Source: Paludibacteraceae bacterium
GTDB taxonomy: Bacteria > Bacteroidota > Bacteroidia > Bacteroidales > Paludibacteraceae
DNA length: 22,556 nt
Direction of reading: 5' to 3'
Assembly: GCA_024400275.1 (NCBI GenBank)
Contig: JAKSMY010000034.1
Span: forward strand, 1 to 22,556
Position numbers and translations under genes: made by a program. The notes beneath the pieces were generated by a model. It searched no databases, was not told where the DNA came from, and saw only the letters and a program-made list of their open reading frames with translations. Position 1 is the stretch's first letter, and each line of letters begins with the position of its first letter. Shown here in pieces: positions 1 to 6,715 of this stretch.

Positions 1-530
1 ATGCAAAAAAAGAAGCCAAACGTTTGGCAAAAGAAGGCTGGGTAGTAAGTCCCGGCATGCTTCCTTTAGAGAAACAACTCGATCGTGTATATCTTATGCA
101 ATGTGAATTTGATGAGAATTTATTTCCAAAATACATTATTGCAAGTGCCCAATCAGTTGGAGAGAACTACGATGCCGCTAAGGCAGCTGCTACCTCTCTT
201 GCGATAACAAATCTTGCCGGTCAAATTCAAACAGAGGTCAGTGCCCTCGTAGAAAATACTGTTGCCAACAAACAACTAAGCGCAGGGGACGCTGCATCAA
301 TCTCAGAAACTGTTATGTCCAGCAAAAATTTGATTAGCCAATCCATCGGACGGACATTAGTTGTTGTTGAGTGCTATAAGGAATTAAAGAATAAAAACAA
401 AGAAGTTTTAGTCCGTATTGCTTATAATGGCGATATGGCTAAACAAGCAGCCAAACAAGCTGTACGCGATGAATTGGAGAAAAAAGGTGCCAATCTGCAT
501 GAACAATTAGACAAAGCTCTCGGATTCTAA
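1..530 (+). CDS. LPP20/FlgT-like hypothetical protein, 5'-truncated by window edge
   Basis: The reading frame is open from base 3 with no stop before it, so the gene starts upstream of the window and only its C-terminal 175 or so residues are present. The TTG at 24 is in frame but is unlikely to be the start, because the codons before it (reading AKKEAKR) continue the same basic Lys/Glu-rich stretch. The visible part has the motif EGWVVSPGMLPLEKQLD followed by an Ala-rich region with predicted alternating helix and strand, ending in a Lys-rich helix. From family knowledge this resembles LPP20/FlgT_N-type periplasmic or outer-membrane-associated proteins of Bacteroidetes, whose molecular role is not established. 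Its stop codon overlaps the start of the next gene by one base (TAATG), so the two are probably translationally coupled. No catalytic motif is seen. Confidence 0.75.
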   Translation, partial: AKKEAKRLAKEGWVVSPGMLPLEKQLDRVYLMQCEFDENLFPKYIIASAQSVGENYDAAKAAATSLAITNLAGQIQTEVSALVENTVANKQLSAGDAASISETVMSSKNLISQSIGRTLVVVECYKELKNKNKEVLVRIAYNGDMAKQAAKQAVRDELEKKGANLHEQLDKALGF

Positions 531-1372
531 TGAAACGCTTGGTTCTCATAGTATTTTGGGCATCTATTGGATTTACATTGCAAGCTCAGTTAACCAAAAA
601 TGCTTGTGGTGAGATTGACTATGTCGTTCCTGAGACACAAACTCTTTCTGAAGCCAAACAAATGGCAATTACACAGGCACGTCTCAAAGCAATTGCAGAT
701 GAATTTGGAACGATTGTATCACAAACAAACACCACTGCTATGCACACTATCAATGGAAAAACGAATAGCAATTTTAACTCCTATAGTGAAAATGAAGTAA
801 GAGGTATTTGGATTAGCGACACTCAAAATCCATTGGTAGAAGTTATATATCGTAATGATATGATGGTTATTCACGCAGAAGTATGTGGAAAAGTGCGAGA
901 GCAAAAACAATCATCCGTAGAATTACAGGTCAAACCCTTAAACAAAGGTATTGAGAGCACCTTATTCAAGAATAATGATCGGTTTGCAGTTGAATTCAAA
1001 TCCGCAGCAAGTGGTTATGTGGCAGTATTTATCAGAGATGACAACAATGATATAGTCAATGTTATGATGCCCTACGAAAACAGTGATGGCAATGCGCGAG
1101 AAGTAAAAAGTAACAAAGATTACATTTTCTTATGCACACAGGATCCGGAATATCCATACGCAGAGGAAACTATCTTAACGACTTCTAAAAGCATTGAAAA
1201 TAACACACTTATTGTTGTCTTTTCGCCAAAAAAGTTTCACATATCATTAAGTAATAAAGGTGAATTTGTCCCTGAAGTAGAAAATACAAAATTTCAAAAA
1301 TGGCTTCACGGCTTGCGAGTATATGATACGACTATGCAGGTAGAAGAAATAGTATTAACAATTAAAAAATGA
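530..1372 (+). CDS. Secreted DUF4384-domain protein with FlgT-like N-terminal region
   Basis: A 280-residue protein with a clear signal peptide (residues 1 to about 19, hydrophobic core LVLIVFWASIGF, ending LQAQ). Residues 25-125 read like the N-terminal FlgT/LPP20-type region (SEAKQMAITQARLKAIADEFGT), similar in style to the gene before it. Residues about 130-220 match the DUF4384 pattern, with LFKNNDRFAVEFKSAASGYV then VNVMMPYENSDG. In the family, DUF4384 is often found beside or fused to caspase-fold or kinase signalling proteins at the envelope, but its function is not known. The start at 530 overlaps the previous stop, and the next gene begins 6 bases after this one's stop. It is the middle gene of a three-gene unit that ends in a caspase-fold peptidase, so a role as partner or substrate-presenting protein is inferred only from position. 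Confidence 0.75.
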   Translation: MKRLVLIVFWASIGFTLQAQLTKNACGEIDYVVPETQTLSEAKQMAITQARLKAIADEFGTIVSQTNTTAMHTINGKTNSNFNSYSENEVRGIWISDTQNPLVEVIYRNDMMVIHAEVCGKVREQKQSSVELQVKPLNKGIESTLFKNNDRFAVEFKSAASGYVAVFIRDDNNDIVNVMMPYENSDGNAREVKSNKDYIFLCTQDPEYPYAEETILTTSKSIENNTLIVVFSPKKFHISLSNKGEFVPEVENTKFQKWLHGLRVYDTTMQVEEIVLTIKK

Positions 1373-1378
1373 ACAATT

Positions 1379-2698
1379 ATGAAAAAGAAATTATCAGTTC
1401 TCTTATTGATTTTATTGGGCTTAGGACAACTAAAAGCCCAAGAAACGGCCACTATCTACATTATTAACCCAAGTGGATTAATCCTTGGTGAAAGTATTAT
1501 TGAACTTAAGATTAATGACATGTCACATGGCATAATTGCCCCTAAAAGTTATATCTCCATGGATGTGCCTGTGGGATTTGTTAATATAATAGCCAATTGT
1601 ACCGTGCCAGTTTATGATATCAATTTCGGTTCGAACATTAACAAATCCTATTCTAATTCTATGTCTAGTGAATATAAGGGCACACGACAAGTTGTATCAC
1701 AAACTTCGTTGCAAGCAAAAGCAAACGAAAAGTATTATATTAAAATCACCGAAAATCCATTCAGCCCGAGCCCATTGTTGAAAGTGTTAGAAGCAAAGGA
1801 CATTGCCAAAATTGAAAAGAAATTAGACAAAAACATCTCTTTCGCAGGAGAATATAGTGCTATTCCTAAAGATGAGGTTTCAACTTCCAATTCAAAAGTT
1901 GCTGCCAAAAATACTCCAAAGTCAGATGTTGATAAAAATATACCAACTACCAATAAATCTACGGACGATACATACGTACTCATTATCGCCAATGAAGATT
2001 ATCAGTTTGTGGATCCCGTGAACTTTGCATCACATGATGGAGAAGTATTCAAAGAGTATTGCATAAATACCTTGGGTATTCCTGAAAAGAAAATTAGATA
2101 CTATCCAAATGCTTCGTATGGAATATTGTCTGGCGGTATAGATTGGCTCAAAAATGTCCTTGATAATTTTGAGAATAGTAAAGCCATTGTATATTATTGC
2201 GGTCATGGTATTCCGGACGAGAAAACCGGTGATGCGTATATTATTCCTGTTGACGGAACGGGAACAAACACTACTACATGTTATAGCTTAAATAATCTAT
2301 ATAAAACTCTGTCTTCTACTAAAGCAAGTCGCGTAACTTATTTTATGGACGCTTGCTTTACAGGTGCTAATAAAGAAGGCAGTATGTTAGTTGCAGCACG
2401 TGGTGTGGCTCGCGAAGCAAAGAAAGAAACTTTGGCAGGTAATACGATTGTGTTCTCAGCATCAAGTGGAGATGAAACAGCAATGACATACGCAGAAAAG
2501 GGACATGGCTTATTCACCTATTTCTTATTGAAGAAACTTCAAGAAACAGAAGGCGATGTAAGTTACCAAGACTTGGCAGAATATATCAATAAGAATGTAA
2601 AGAAGGAAGCAATCTTAATAAACGAAAAGCCACAAACTCCAATTGTAGCAACAAGTAATTCAGTTACTTCATCTTGGAAGACGATGAGGTTTGAATAA
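1379..2698 (+). CDS. Secreted caspase-fold (peptidase C14) protein
   Basis: A 439-residue protein. Residues 1-20 form a signal peptide ending KAQE. Residues about 22-145 form a beta-rich region (IYIINPSGLILGES ... EKYYIKI) that resembles DUF2846-type lipoprotein domains. Residues about 145-198 are a polar Ser/Lys/Asn/Thr linker. Residues about 199-435 are a caspase/metacaspase domain: the first strand is TYVLIIANEDYQ, the catalytic His is His276 in YYCGHGIPD, and the catalytic Cys is Cys326 in FMDACFTGA. Both catalytic residues are present, so the enzyme is predicted to be active. Caspase-fold enzymes of this type cleave proteins after Arg/Lys or Asp; which is used here cannot be read from the sequence. 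The signal peptide places it in the periplasm or outside the cell. It is the last gene of the operon; the region after it holds hairpin repeats and no further plus-strand gene. Confidence 0.88.
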   Translation: MKKKLSVLLLILLGLGQLKAQETATIYIINPSGLILGESIIELKINDMSHGIIAPKSYISMDVPVGFVNIIANCTVPVYDINFGSNINKSYSNSMSSEYKGTRQVVSQTSLQAKANEKYYIKITENPFSPSPLLKVLEAKDIAKIEKKLDKNISFAGEYSAIPKDEVSTSNSKVAAKNTPKSDVDKNIPTTNKSTDDTYVLIIANEDYQFVDPVNFASHDGEVFKEYCINTLGIPEKKIRYYPNASYGILSGGIDWLKNVLDNFENSKAIVYYCGHGIPDEKTGDAYIIPVDGTGTNTTTCYSLNNLYKTLSSTKASRVTYFMDACFTGANKEGSMLVAARGVAREAKKETLAGNTIVFSASSGDETAMTYAEKGHGLFTYFLLKKLQETEGDVSYQDLAEYINKNVKKEAILINEKPQTPIVATSNSVTSSWKTMRFE

Positions 2699-2754
2699 TT
2701 GTCAGTGTCCTTAAATATCGTCAGTTTTTTAAGTCCAAATCATCACTATACTTT

Positions 2755-2787
2755 GAGTATACGATGAGTATAGGATGAGTATAGGAT
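2755..2787. repeat. Three 11-bp tandem repeats
   Basis: Three head-to-tail copies of GAGTATA(C/G)GAT at 2755-2765, 2766-2776 and 2777-2787. Copies two and three are identical and copy one differs by one base. The array ends two bases before the first hairpin repeat. An 11-bp period is about one helical turn, so it could present a repeated protein-binding face, but no function is shown. Confidence 0.8.
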
Positions 2788-2788
2788 T

Positions 2789-2820
2789 AGGAACCGATTT
2801 GCGTCAGCATTTCGGTTCCT
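2789..2820. repeat. Hairpin repeat element, copy 1
   Basis: AGGAACCGA (2789-2797) pairs with TCGGTTCCT (2812-2820). Inside the loop, TGC (2800-2802) pairs with GCA (2807-2809) around the tetraloop GTCA. No T-run follows on either strand, so it is not a classical intrinsic terminator, although it lies between two convergent transcripts and could act in 3'-end formation. A second copy lies at 2989-3028. Confidence 0.75.
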
Positions 2821-2988
2821 TAATCTTAAAAATAGTAAGTTGACTAATGGTCAAAACAATCCGCCCATCAATATTTTGGGTGGATGTTGAACCGCTACTC
2901 TTATCTGCCACTATCCGCCACTGCTGCCACTCATTTTCCCTGTTTGCAACATAACATCAACATAACATGGTCGATGGGTGGCAATACC

Positions 2989-3028
2989 ATTAAGGAACCG
3001 ATTTGCACCAGCATTTCGGTTCCTTAAT
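2989..3028. repeat. Hairpin repeat element, copy 2
   Basis: A 13-bp perfect stem, ATTAAGGAACCGA (2989-3001) with TCGGTTCCTTAAT (3016-3028), plus the same inner TGC/GCA pairing around tetraloop ACCA. It is nearly identical to copy 1 across the shared core, differing mainly in two tetraloop bases. Between the two copies, CCGCCCATC (2861-2869) can pair with GATGGGTGG (2973-2981), so the 240-bp region 2789-3028 has a nested dyad layout. No gene is seen in 2699-3067. Confidence 0.75.
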
Positions 3029-3067
3029 TCTTAATAATCGTACCATTTCCTATACATAGGTTATACA

Positions 3068-4201
3068 TTACTTGGTCTCATCAAGCAATATCTCCATAAA
3101 ATTGTGAGGAGTGATGGTTTGGAGAGTGGCATTGGGATAGGCTTGCAGAAAGTCGTCATGATTCCTGCTTTTTTTGTTGGGATTCCATTTCATTTCATAC
3201 GCCTGAATAACTCCGTTCGTTTCCCCGATATAGTCTATTTCTTTTTGTGTAGTCGTGCGCCAAAAATACATATTTGTATAGCCATTCTGATAATCTTGCT
3301 TTTTTCGGAGTTCACTTAGCATCCAATTCTCCCATAGAGAACCATTGTCTGTACGAATATCTATAGGGGCAAAATTATGAATGAGGGCGTTACGAATGCC
3401 ATTGTCATAAAAATATATTTTTTTGGCAAATTTCAGTTCATTACGCATATTGCGACTGAATGAACCAACCCTAAAAATAACATGCGTCTGCTCCAAAATA
3501 TGAATGTATTTTTCCACGGTTTCGGCATCTAATTGGAGCATGTTGCCCAACTCATTGTAGGAAACTTGTGATCCTATCTGATAAGCTAATGCTTGCAATA
3601 GTTTGGTCAATTTATCCGGTTTTTTGATACCTCCCCATTCTAAAATATCCTTATACAAATAACTATCTGCTAATAGATTTAATCGCTTTTCTTCTTCTCC
3701 GGGGTGGCAAACTATTTCCGGATATGAACCATACAACAATCGGACTGATAGATTACCTATTTCCTCTATTGTGCCAAAGTGTTGTGCCAATTCAGCAAAT
3801 GATAGCGGATAGAGACGATACTCCCATTTTCTGCCCGTGAGGGGTTCGTTGATTTGATTGGATAGTGCAAAAGAACTACTGCCCGTCAATATTAACTGAA
3901 CATCGTGAAAATTGTCCGTTAGCAACTTCATTTTTATCCCGACATCTGCTATCCGTTGTGCTTCATCCACAACTGCAATCTTATGGCTTCCAATAATGGA
4001 GCGCCAGGTGCCTAAAGTGACAGTAGTAAATAAGTCACGGACCTGCTGCAAATCGGCATTCAGCCACAAGACATCTTCGCGTTGCTCGAACAGTTGTTGC
4101 AGAAGGGTTGTCTTACCTGTTTGACGTGCACCCATAACACAGATTGCTTTTCCTGTGAACAAATCTTGTTGCAATCGTGAAAACAAAAAACGTTGTATCA
4201 T
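3068..4201 (-). CDS. AAA_14/DUF4143 family ATPase
   Basis: A 377-residue protein. Residues about 15-140 form a P-loop ATPase domain: Walker A is GARQTGKTT (residues 24-32) and Walker B is IAVVDEAQ. Residues about 165-330 form the DUF4143 domain, which includes a winged-helix-like segment (QVSYNELGNMLQLDAETVEKYIHIL) followed by a restriction-endonuclease-like part (FWRTTTQKEIDYIGE). Family members are very common in Bacteroidetes and are usually single genes of unproven function; proposed roles include nucleic-acid handling or stress/phage-linked functions. The cytosolic location follows from the lack of a signal peptide. Length is normal for the family. It stands alone, with hairpin repeats downstream and its own promoter 28 bases upstream. 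A second, weaker minus-strand promoter in the left arm of the inverted-repeat element could add transcription. Confidence 0.92.
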   Translation of the reverse strand: MIQRFLFSRLQQDLFTGKAICVMGARQTGKTTLLQQLFEQREDVLWLNADLQQVRDLFTTVTLGTWRSIIGSHKIAVVDEAQRIADVGIKMKLLTDNFHDVQLILTGSSSFALSNQINEPLTGRKWEYRLYPLSFAELAQHFGTIEEIGNLSVRLLYGSYPEIVCHPGEEEKRLNLLADSYLYKDILEWGGIKKPDKLTKLLQALAYQIGSQVSYNELGNMLQLDAETVEKYIHILEQTHVIFRVGSFSRNMRNELKFAKKIYFYDNGIRNALIHNFAPIDIRTDNGSLWENWMLSELRKKQDYQNGYTNMYFWRTTTQKEIDYIGETNGVIQAYEMKWNPNKKSRNHDDFLQAYPNATLQTITPHNFMEILLDETK

Positions 4202-4228
4202 ATCGCCTTATCGTATTTTTTTAGGACG

Positions 4229-4260
4229 CAAAGATACAACATTTTTTTGATATGCACAAA
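4229..4260 (-). promoter_or_regulatory. Bacteroides-type promoter of the DUF4143 ATPase gene
   Basis: On the minus strand TTTG (4260-4257), a 20-base spacer and TATCTTTG (4236-4229) match the Bacteroidetes -33/-7 consensus TTTG / TAnnTTTG. Transcription should start near 4223, leaving a leader of about 20 bases before the ATG at 4201. An imperfect dyad AAATTC(T)CCGA / TCGGAATTT lies just upstream at 4271-4295. Confidence 0.75.
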
Positions 4261-4378
4261 TAAAATCGACAAATTTGATTAAATTCTCCGAATTAAATCG
4301 GAATTTTTGACTGATTTATCCGATTTCAGCAGTAATTCGGACAGGGAAGTGTCGAATAACGGTCTGCCAACCCTCGAC

Positions 4379-4410
4379 TAAATATACTAAAAAAAATTGA
4401 TATACGCAAA
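4379..4410 (-). promoter_or_regulatory. Left-arm outward promoter, weak -7 box
   Basis: The minus-strand reading of the left inverted repeat gives TTTG (4410-4407), 20 bases, then TATATTTA (4386-4379). It is the same promoter as in the right arm, but the last -7 base lies outside the repeat and is A instead of G. It points toward the DUF4143 ATPase and is probably weaker than the copy on the right. Confidence 0.45.
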
Positions 4411-4568
4411 TAATTGGGCTACACGGCTTGCGCCTCTCTATATCTGTTTTGGCATTGTCTTTGGTGTGCACGCACCCCACTACTATGCCAAAAACATCTA
4501 TTGCATAGATTAAAAATCTATTTCGTACCCCCTCTTATTTGCGTATATCAATTTTTTTTAGTATATTT
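4380..4568. mobile_element. 189-bp MITE-like element with perfect 34-bp terminal inverted repeats
   Basis: The 34 bases at 4380-4413 are the exact reverse complement of 4535-4568, including a run of eight A/T. The 121-bp interior has no gene but contains further dyads near the same centre: TTTTGGCAT (4447-4455) with ATGCCAAAA (4485-4493), and GGTG (4463-4466) with CACC (4473-4476). The whole unit is therefore one large imperfect palindrome. A side hairpin ATAGAT/ATCTAT lies at 4505-4521. Both arms carry a complete outward-facing promoter. No target-site duplication is obvious at the ends (flanks ...CGACT and GCAGC...), so mobility is inferred from architecture only. Alternatives are a recombination site or a duplicated divergent promoter. 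Confidence 0.6.
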
Positions 4569-4569
4569 G
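4538..4569 (+). promoter_or_regulatory. Right-arm outward promoter for the 11-kb operon
   Basis: TTTG (4538-4541), a 20-base spacer and TATATTTG (4562-4569) match the Bacteroidetes consensus exactly. All but the final G lies inside the 34-bp inverted repeat. Transcription is expected to start near 4574, only about 5 bases before the ATG at 4579. No other convincing promoter is seen ahead of the seven closely packed genes that follow. Confidence 0.75.
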
Positions 4570-4578
4570 CAGCGTGAT

Positions 4579-5403
4579 ATGATTATTACGTCGCTTGTAG
4601 ATGATATCAGTACGCAAGGAATGCCCACCGAACACGGGTTGAGTTTACATATCCGTTTAACCAACGGACAGACTATCCTGTTTGATATGGGGCAGAGTGA
4701 CCTCTTCCTCCGTAATGCCCAACGGTTGGGCATAGATATAACTCATGTCGATACGGCTATTGTCTCACATGGCCATTACGACCACGGCGGCGGACTCAAA
4801 ACATTCATAGACATAAATCCCACAGCCCCTATCTATATACACCAAGATGCTTTTCAGCCGCATTATTCCCTTCGTGACGAGGGTTTGACATATATAGGTC
4901 TGGATTCGGCCATGCACCAATCTTCGCGCCTTGTGCCTTGCGGAGCCGTCACGGCTATCACATCCGATATGACATTGTTTGCCGATGTGCCGGTTGTCGG
5001 CTGTTACCCCGGCGGTAACCGGTTGCTTTTCGGACCGGACCCGCAACAGCACGACCTGTTCAGCCACGAACAGCACTTGGTTATACACGAAGATAACCGA
5101 TATATTCTGATAGCAGGCTGCGCCCATCGCGGAATAGGGAATATAGTACGCCGGTGTAGCGAGATAATCGGACAGGCTCCCGATTGCGTGCTGGCAGGAA
5201 TGCACATGGTGAAAAGCGGACTTGACGCACGGCAGCAGGAGGATTATATACACCAAGTGGCGGCGGAATTGATGAACTACCGCACCACCTGTTTCTACAC
5301 GATGCACTGTACAGGAACCGATGCATATACCGCCCTCAAAACGGTTATGGGAGGACAAATCAACTACTTGTCCTGCGGACAACAAACGGAAATAAAAAAA
5401 TAA
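4579..5403 (+). CDS. Metallo-beta-lactamase-fold hydrolase, COG1237 type
   Basis: A 274-residue cytosolic protein. The metal-binding motif is HGHYDHGG (His64, His66, Asp68, His69), with a later AGCAHRGIGN segment supplying another His and a C-terminal MHCTG. The N-terminus MIITSLVDDIS, with the EHGLSLHI strand and LFDMGQSDLFLRNAQRLGID, is typical of the COG1237 group. Some archaeal members are annotated as the dihydropterin-aminobenzene-phosphate synthase of methanopterin synthesis; in Bacteroidetes the substrate is unknown. I chose ATG 4579 because family members begin at this point. The frame is open back to 4414, but that stretch lies in the inverted-repeat element, upstream of the promoter's start site. 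The next gene begins 4 bases after the stop. Confidence 0.88.
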   Translation: MIITSLVDDISTQGMPTEHGLSLHIRLTNGQTILFDMGQSDLFLRNAQRLGIDITHVDTAIVSHGHYDHGGGLKTFIDINPTAPIYIHQDAFQPHYSLRDEGLTYIGLDSAMHQSSRLVPCGAVTAITSDMTLFADVPVVGCYPGGNRLLFGPDPQQHDLFSHEQHLVIHEDNRYILIAGCAHRGIGNIVRRCSEIIGQAPDCVLAGMHMVKSGLDARQQEDYIHQVAAELMNYRTTCFYTMHCTGTDAYTALKTVMGGQINYLSCGQQTEIKK

Positions 5404-5407
5404 GAAT

Positions 5408-6715
5408 ATGTTAGTAATGAAATTTGGCGGCACGTCGGTTGGCAGTGCCGAGCGAATGAAAAAAGTGGCGGAACTGATTCGCCGGGCCAGTGCCGGCAAC
5501 AGCGTGCTGGTGGTGCTGTCTGCCATGTCCGGCACCACGAATACTCTATTGCAAATAGCCGATTACGTGCGTTTGGGCAACCCGGCAGCAGCCGTGGAAG
5601 AGTTGAACCGTTTGGAGGAGAAATACCGGCAGACCTGTACCGAATTGGGAATTAACTATATTGTTAAGTCCTATTTCAGTGCAATGCGAAGCGAGTGTTT
5701 GCAGCCCTATACGCCTCAAACGGAGAAAAATATCGTTGCCAACGGCGAACTGATGTCCACCGCCATGATGGCGGATTATATGCAGGTGCCTTTGTTGCCG
5801 GCATTGGATTATATGCGTATCGACGACAACGGCGAGCCGGATATGGCAAAGACGGACCGTCTGCTACGGCAGTTGATGACACCCCCCGGCCCCCTCGGTA
5901 AGGGAGAGGACCGAAAAGGCACGGTGCTGATTACACAGGGTTTTATCTGCCGTAACCACAATGACGAGATAGATAACCTCAAACGTGGCGGTAGCGACTA
6001 CAGTGCTTCTATCATAGGCGGCCTGCTGGAGGCGGACGAGATACAGATTTGGACCGACATAGACGGGATACACAATAACGACCCCCGCTATGTGGAGGGT
6101 ACACGGCCCGTTCCGCAATTATCTTTTGCCGAAGCTGCCGAGTTGGCATATTTCGGCGCAAAGATTCTGCACCCGACGTGTATATTACCCGCCAAGATGC
6201 ATAACGTGCCGGTTCGTTTGCTGAACACGATGGATCCGTCGGCACCGGGTACGCTCATTAACAACGATTACAAAAAAGGACGTATCGAAGCCATCGCCGC
6301 CAAAGACGGCATAGCAGCCGTGCGCGTACACAGCGACCGCATGCTGATGGCGTACGGATTCCTCAGCCGTATATTCGCTATATTCGAGAAATATAAAACA
6401 AGTATAGACCTTATCACAACCAGTGAGGTGGCGGTGTCCATGTCGATTGACAACCTGACCCATATAGGTGATATACTGCCCGAACTGAAAGCCTTAGGCA
6501 CGGTGTCGCTGGAAACGAACCTGTCTATTATATCCGTTGTGGGCGATTTGCAAAGCAATAACTTGGGATTTGAGGCATTAGTTGTGGAGGCGTTGCACGA
6601 TATACCCGTTCGAATGATCAGTTACGGCGGCAGTGACCATAATATATCTATTTTGGTTAATACTGAAAATAAAGTCCGTGCCTTGCAGGCACTCAGTAAA
6701 GCGATATTCGTATGA
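5408..6715 (+). CDS. lysC: Aspartokinase
   Basis: A 435-residue enzyme that phosphorylates aspartate with ATP, the first step toward lysine/diaminopimelate, threonine and methionine. The kinase domain opens with VMKFGGTSVGS and includes the conserved LKRGGSDYSASIIGGLLEADEIQIWTD segment given here in two parts: RGGSDYSAS for substrate and IWTDIDG for nucleotide. The last 120 residues form ACT regulatory domains (AAVRVHSDRM ... ISIVVN-type strands), so feedback control by an end-product amino acid is expected. Odd feature: around residue 158 the loop before VLITQGFICRN carries the insertion TPPGPLGKGEDRKG, coded by a G/C-rich repeat (5879-5919) that also occurs in the dehydroquinate synthase gene. 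The surrounding motifs are intact, so the enzyme is probably functional. The stop overlaps the next start (ATGA). Confidence 0.95.
   Translation: MLVMKFGGTSVGSAERMKKVAELIRRASAGNSVLVVLSAMSGTTNTLLQIADYVRLGNPAAAVEELNRLEEKYRQTCTELGINYIVKSYFSAMRSECLQPYTPQTEKNIVANGELMSTAMMADYMQVPLLPALDYMRIDDNGEPDMAKTDRLLRQLMTPPGPLGKGEDRKGTVLITQGFICRNHNDEIDNLKRGGSDYSASIIGGLLEADEIQIWTDIDGIHNNDPRYVEGTRPVPQLSFAEAAELAYFGAKILHPTCILPAKMHNVPVRLLNTMDPSAPGTLINNDYKKGRIEAIAAKDGIAAVRVHSDRMLMAYGFLSRIFAIFEKYKTSIDLITTSEVAVSMSIDNLTHIGDILPELKALGTVSLETNLSIISVVGDLQSNNLGFEALVVEALHDIPVRMISYGGSDHNISILVNTENKVRALQALSKAIFV
5879..5919. repeat. Coding repeat element inside lysC
   Basis: Bases 5879-5919 begin ACACCCCCCGGCCCCCTCGG and continue TAAGGGAGAGGACCGAAAAGG. 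The same element, with two substitutions in the first 24 bases and then single-base indels, occurs at 8363 inside aroB. Here it is read in frame as TPPGPLGKGEDRKG. It sits in a surface loop between conserved segments. Confidence 0.75.

Noticed and set aside
24..26. TTG as the start of the first gene
   Set aside because: The frame continues upstream to the window edge with compatible residues, so truncation is the simpler reading.
2699..3067. tRNA or riboswitch in the gap
   Set aside because: No cloverleaf or T-loop motif was found; the dyads are explained by the two hairpin repeats and the internal arm pair.
4380..4568. Classical invertible promoter (phase switch)
   Set aside because: The promoters sit inside the inverted repeats, so inverting the 121-bp interior leaves both promoters unchanged; inversion remains testable but would not switch the genes in the usual way.
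4414..4578. N-terminal extension of the metallo-beta-lactamase-fold protein by 55 residues
   Set aside because: It is in frame but lies within the inverted-repeat element and upstream of the predicted transcription start; the family begins at the Met coded at 4579.
4765..5538. 257-residue minus-strand open frame
   Set aside because: Antisense to the hydrolase and lysC genes, with no recognisable domain; composition reflects the complementary codons.
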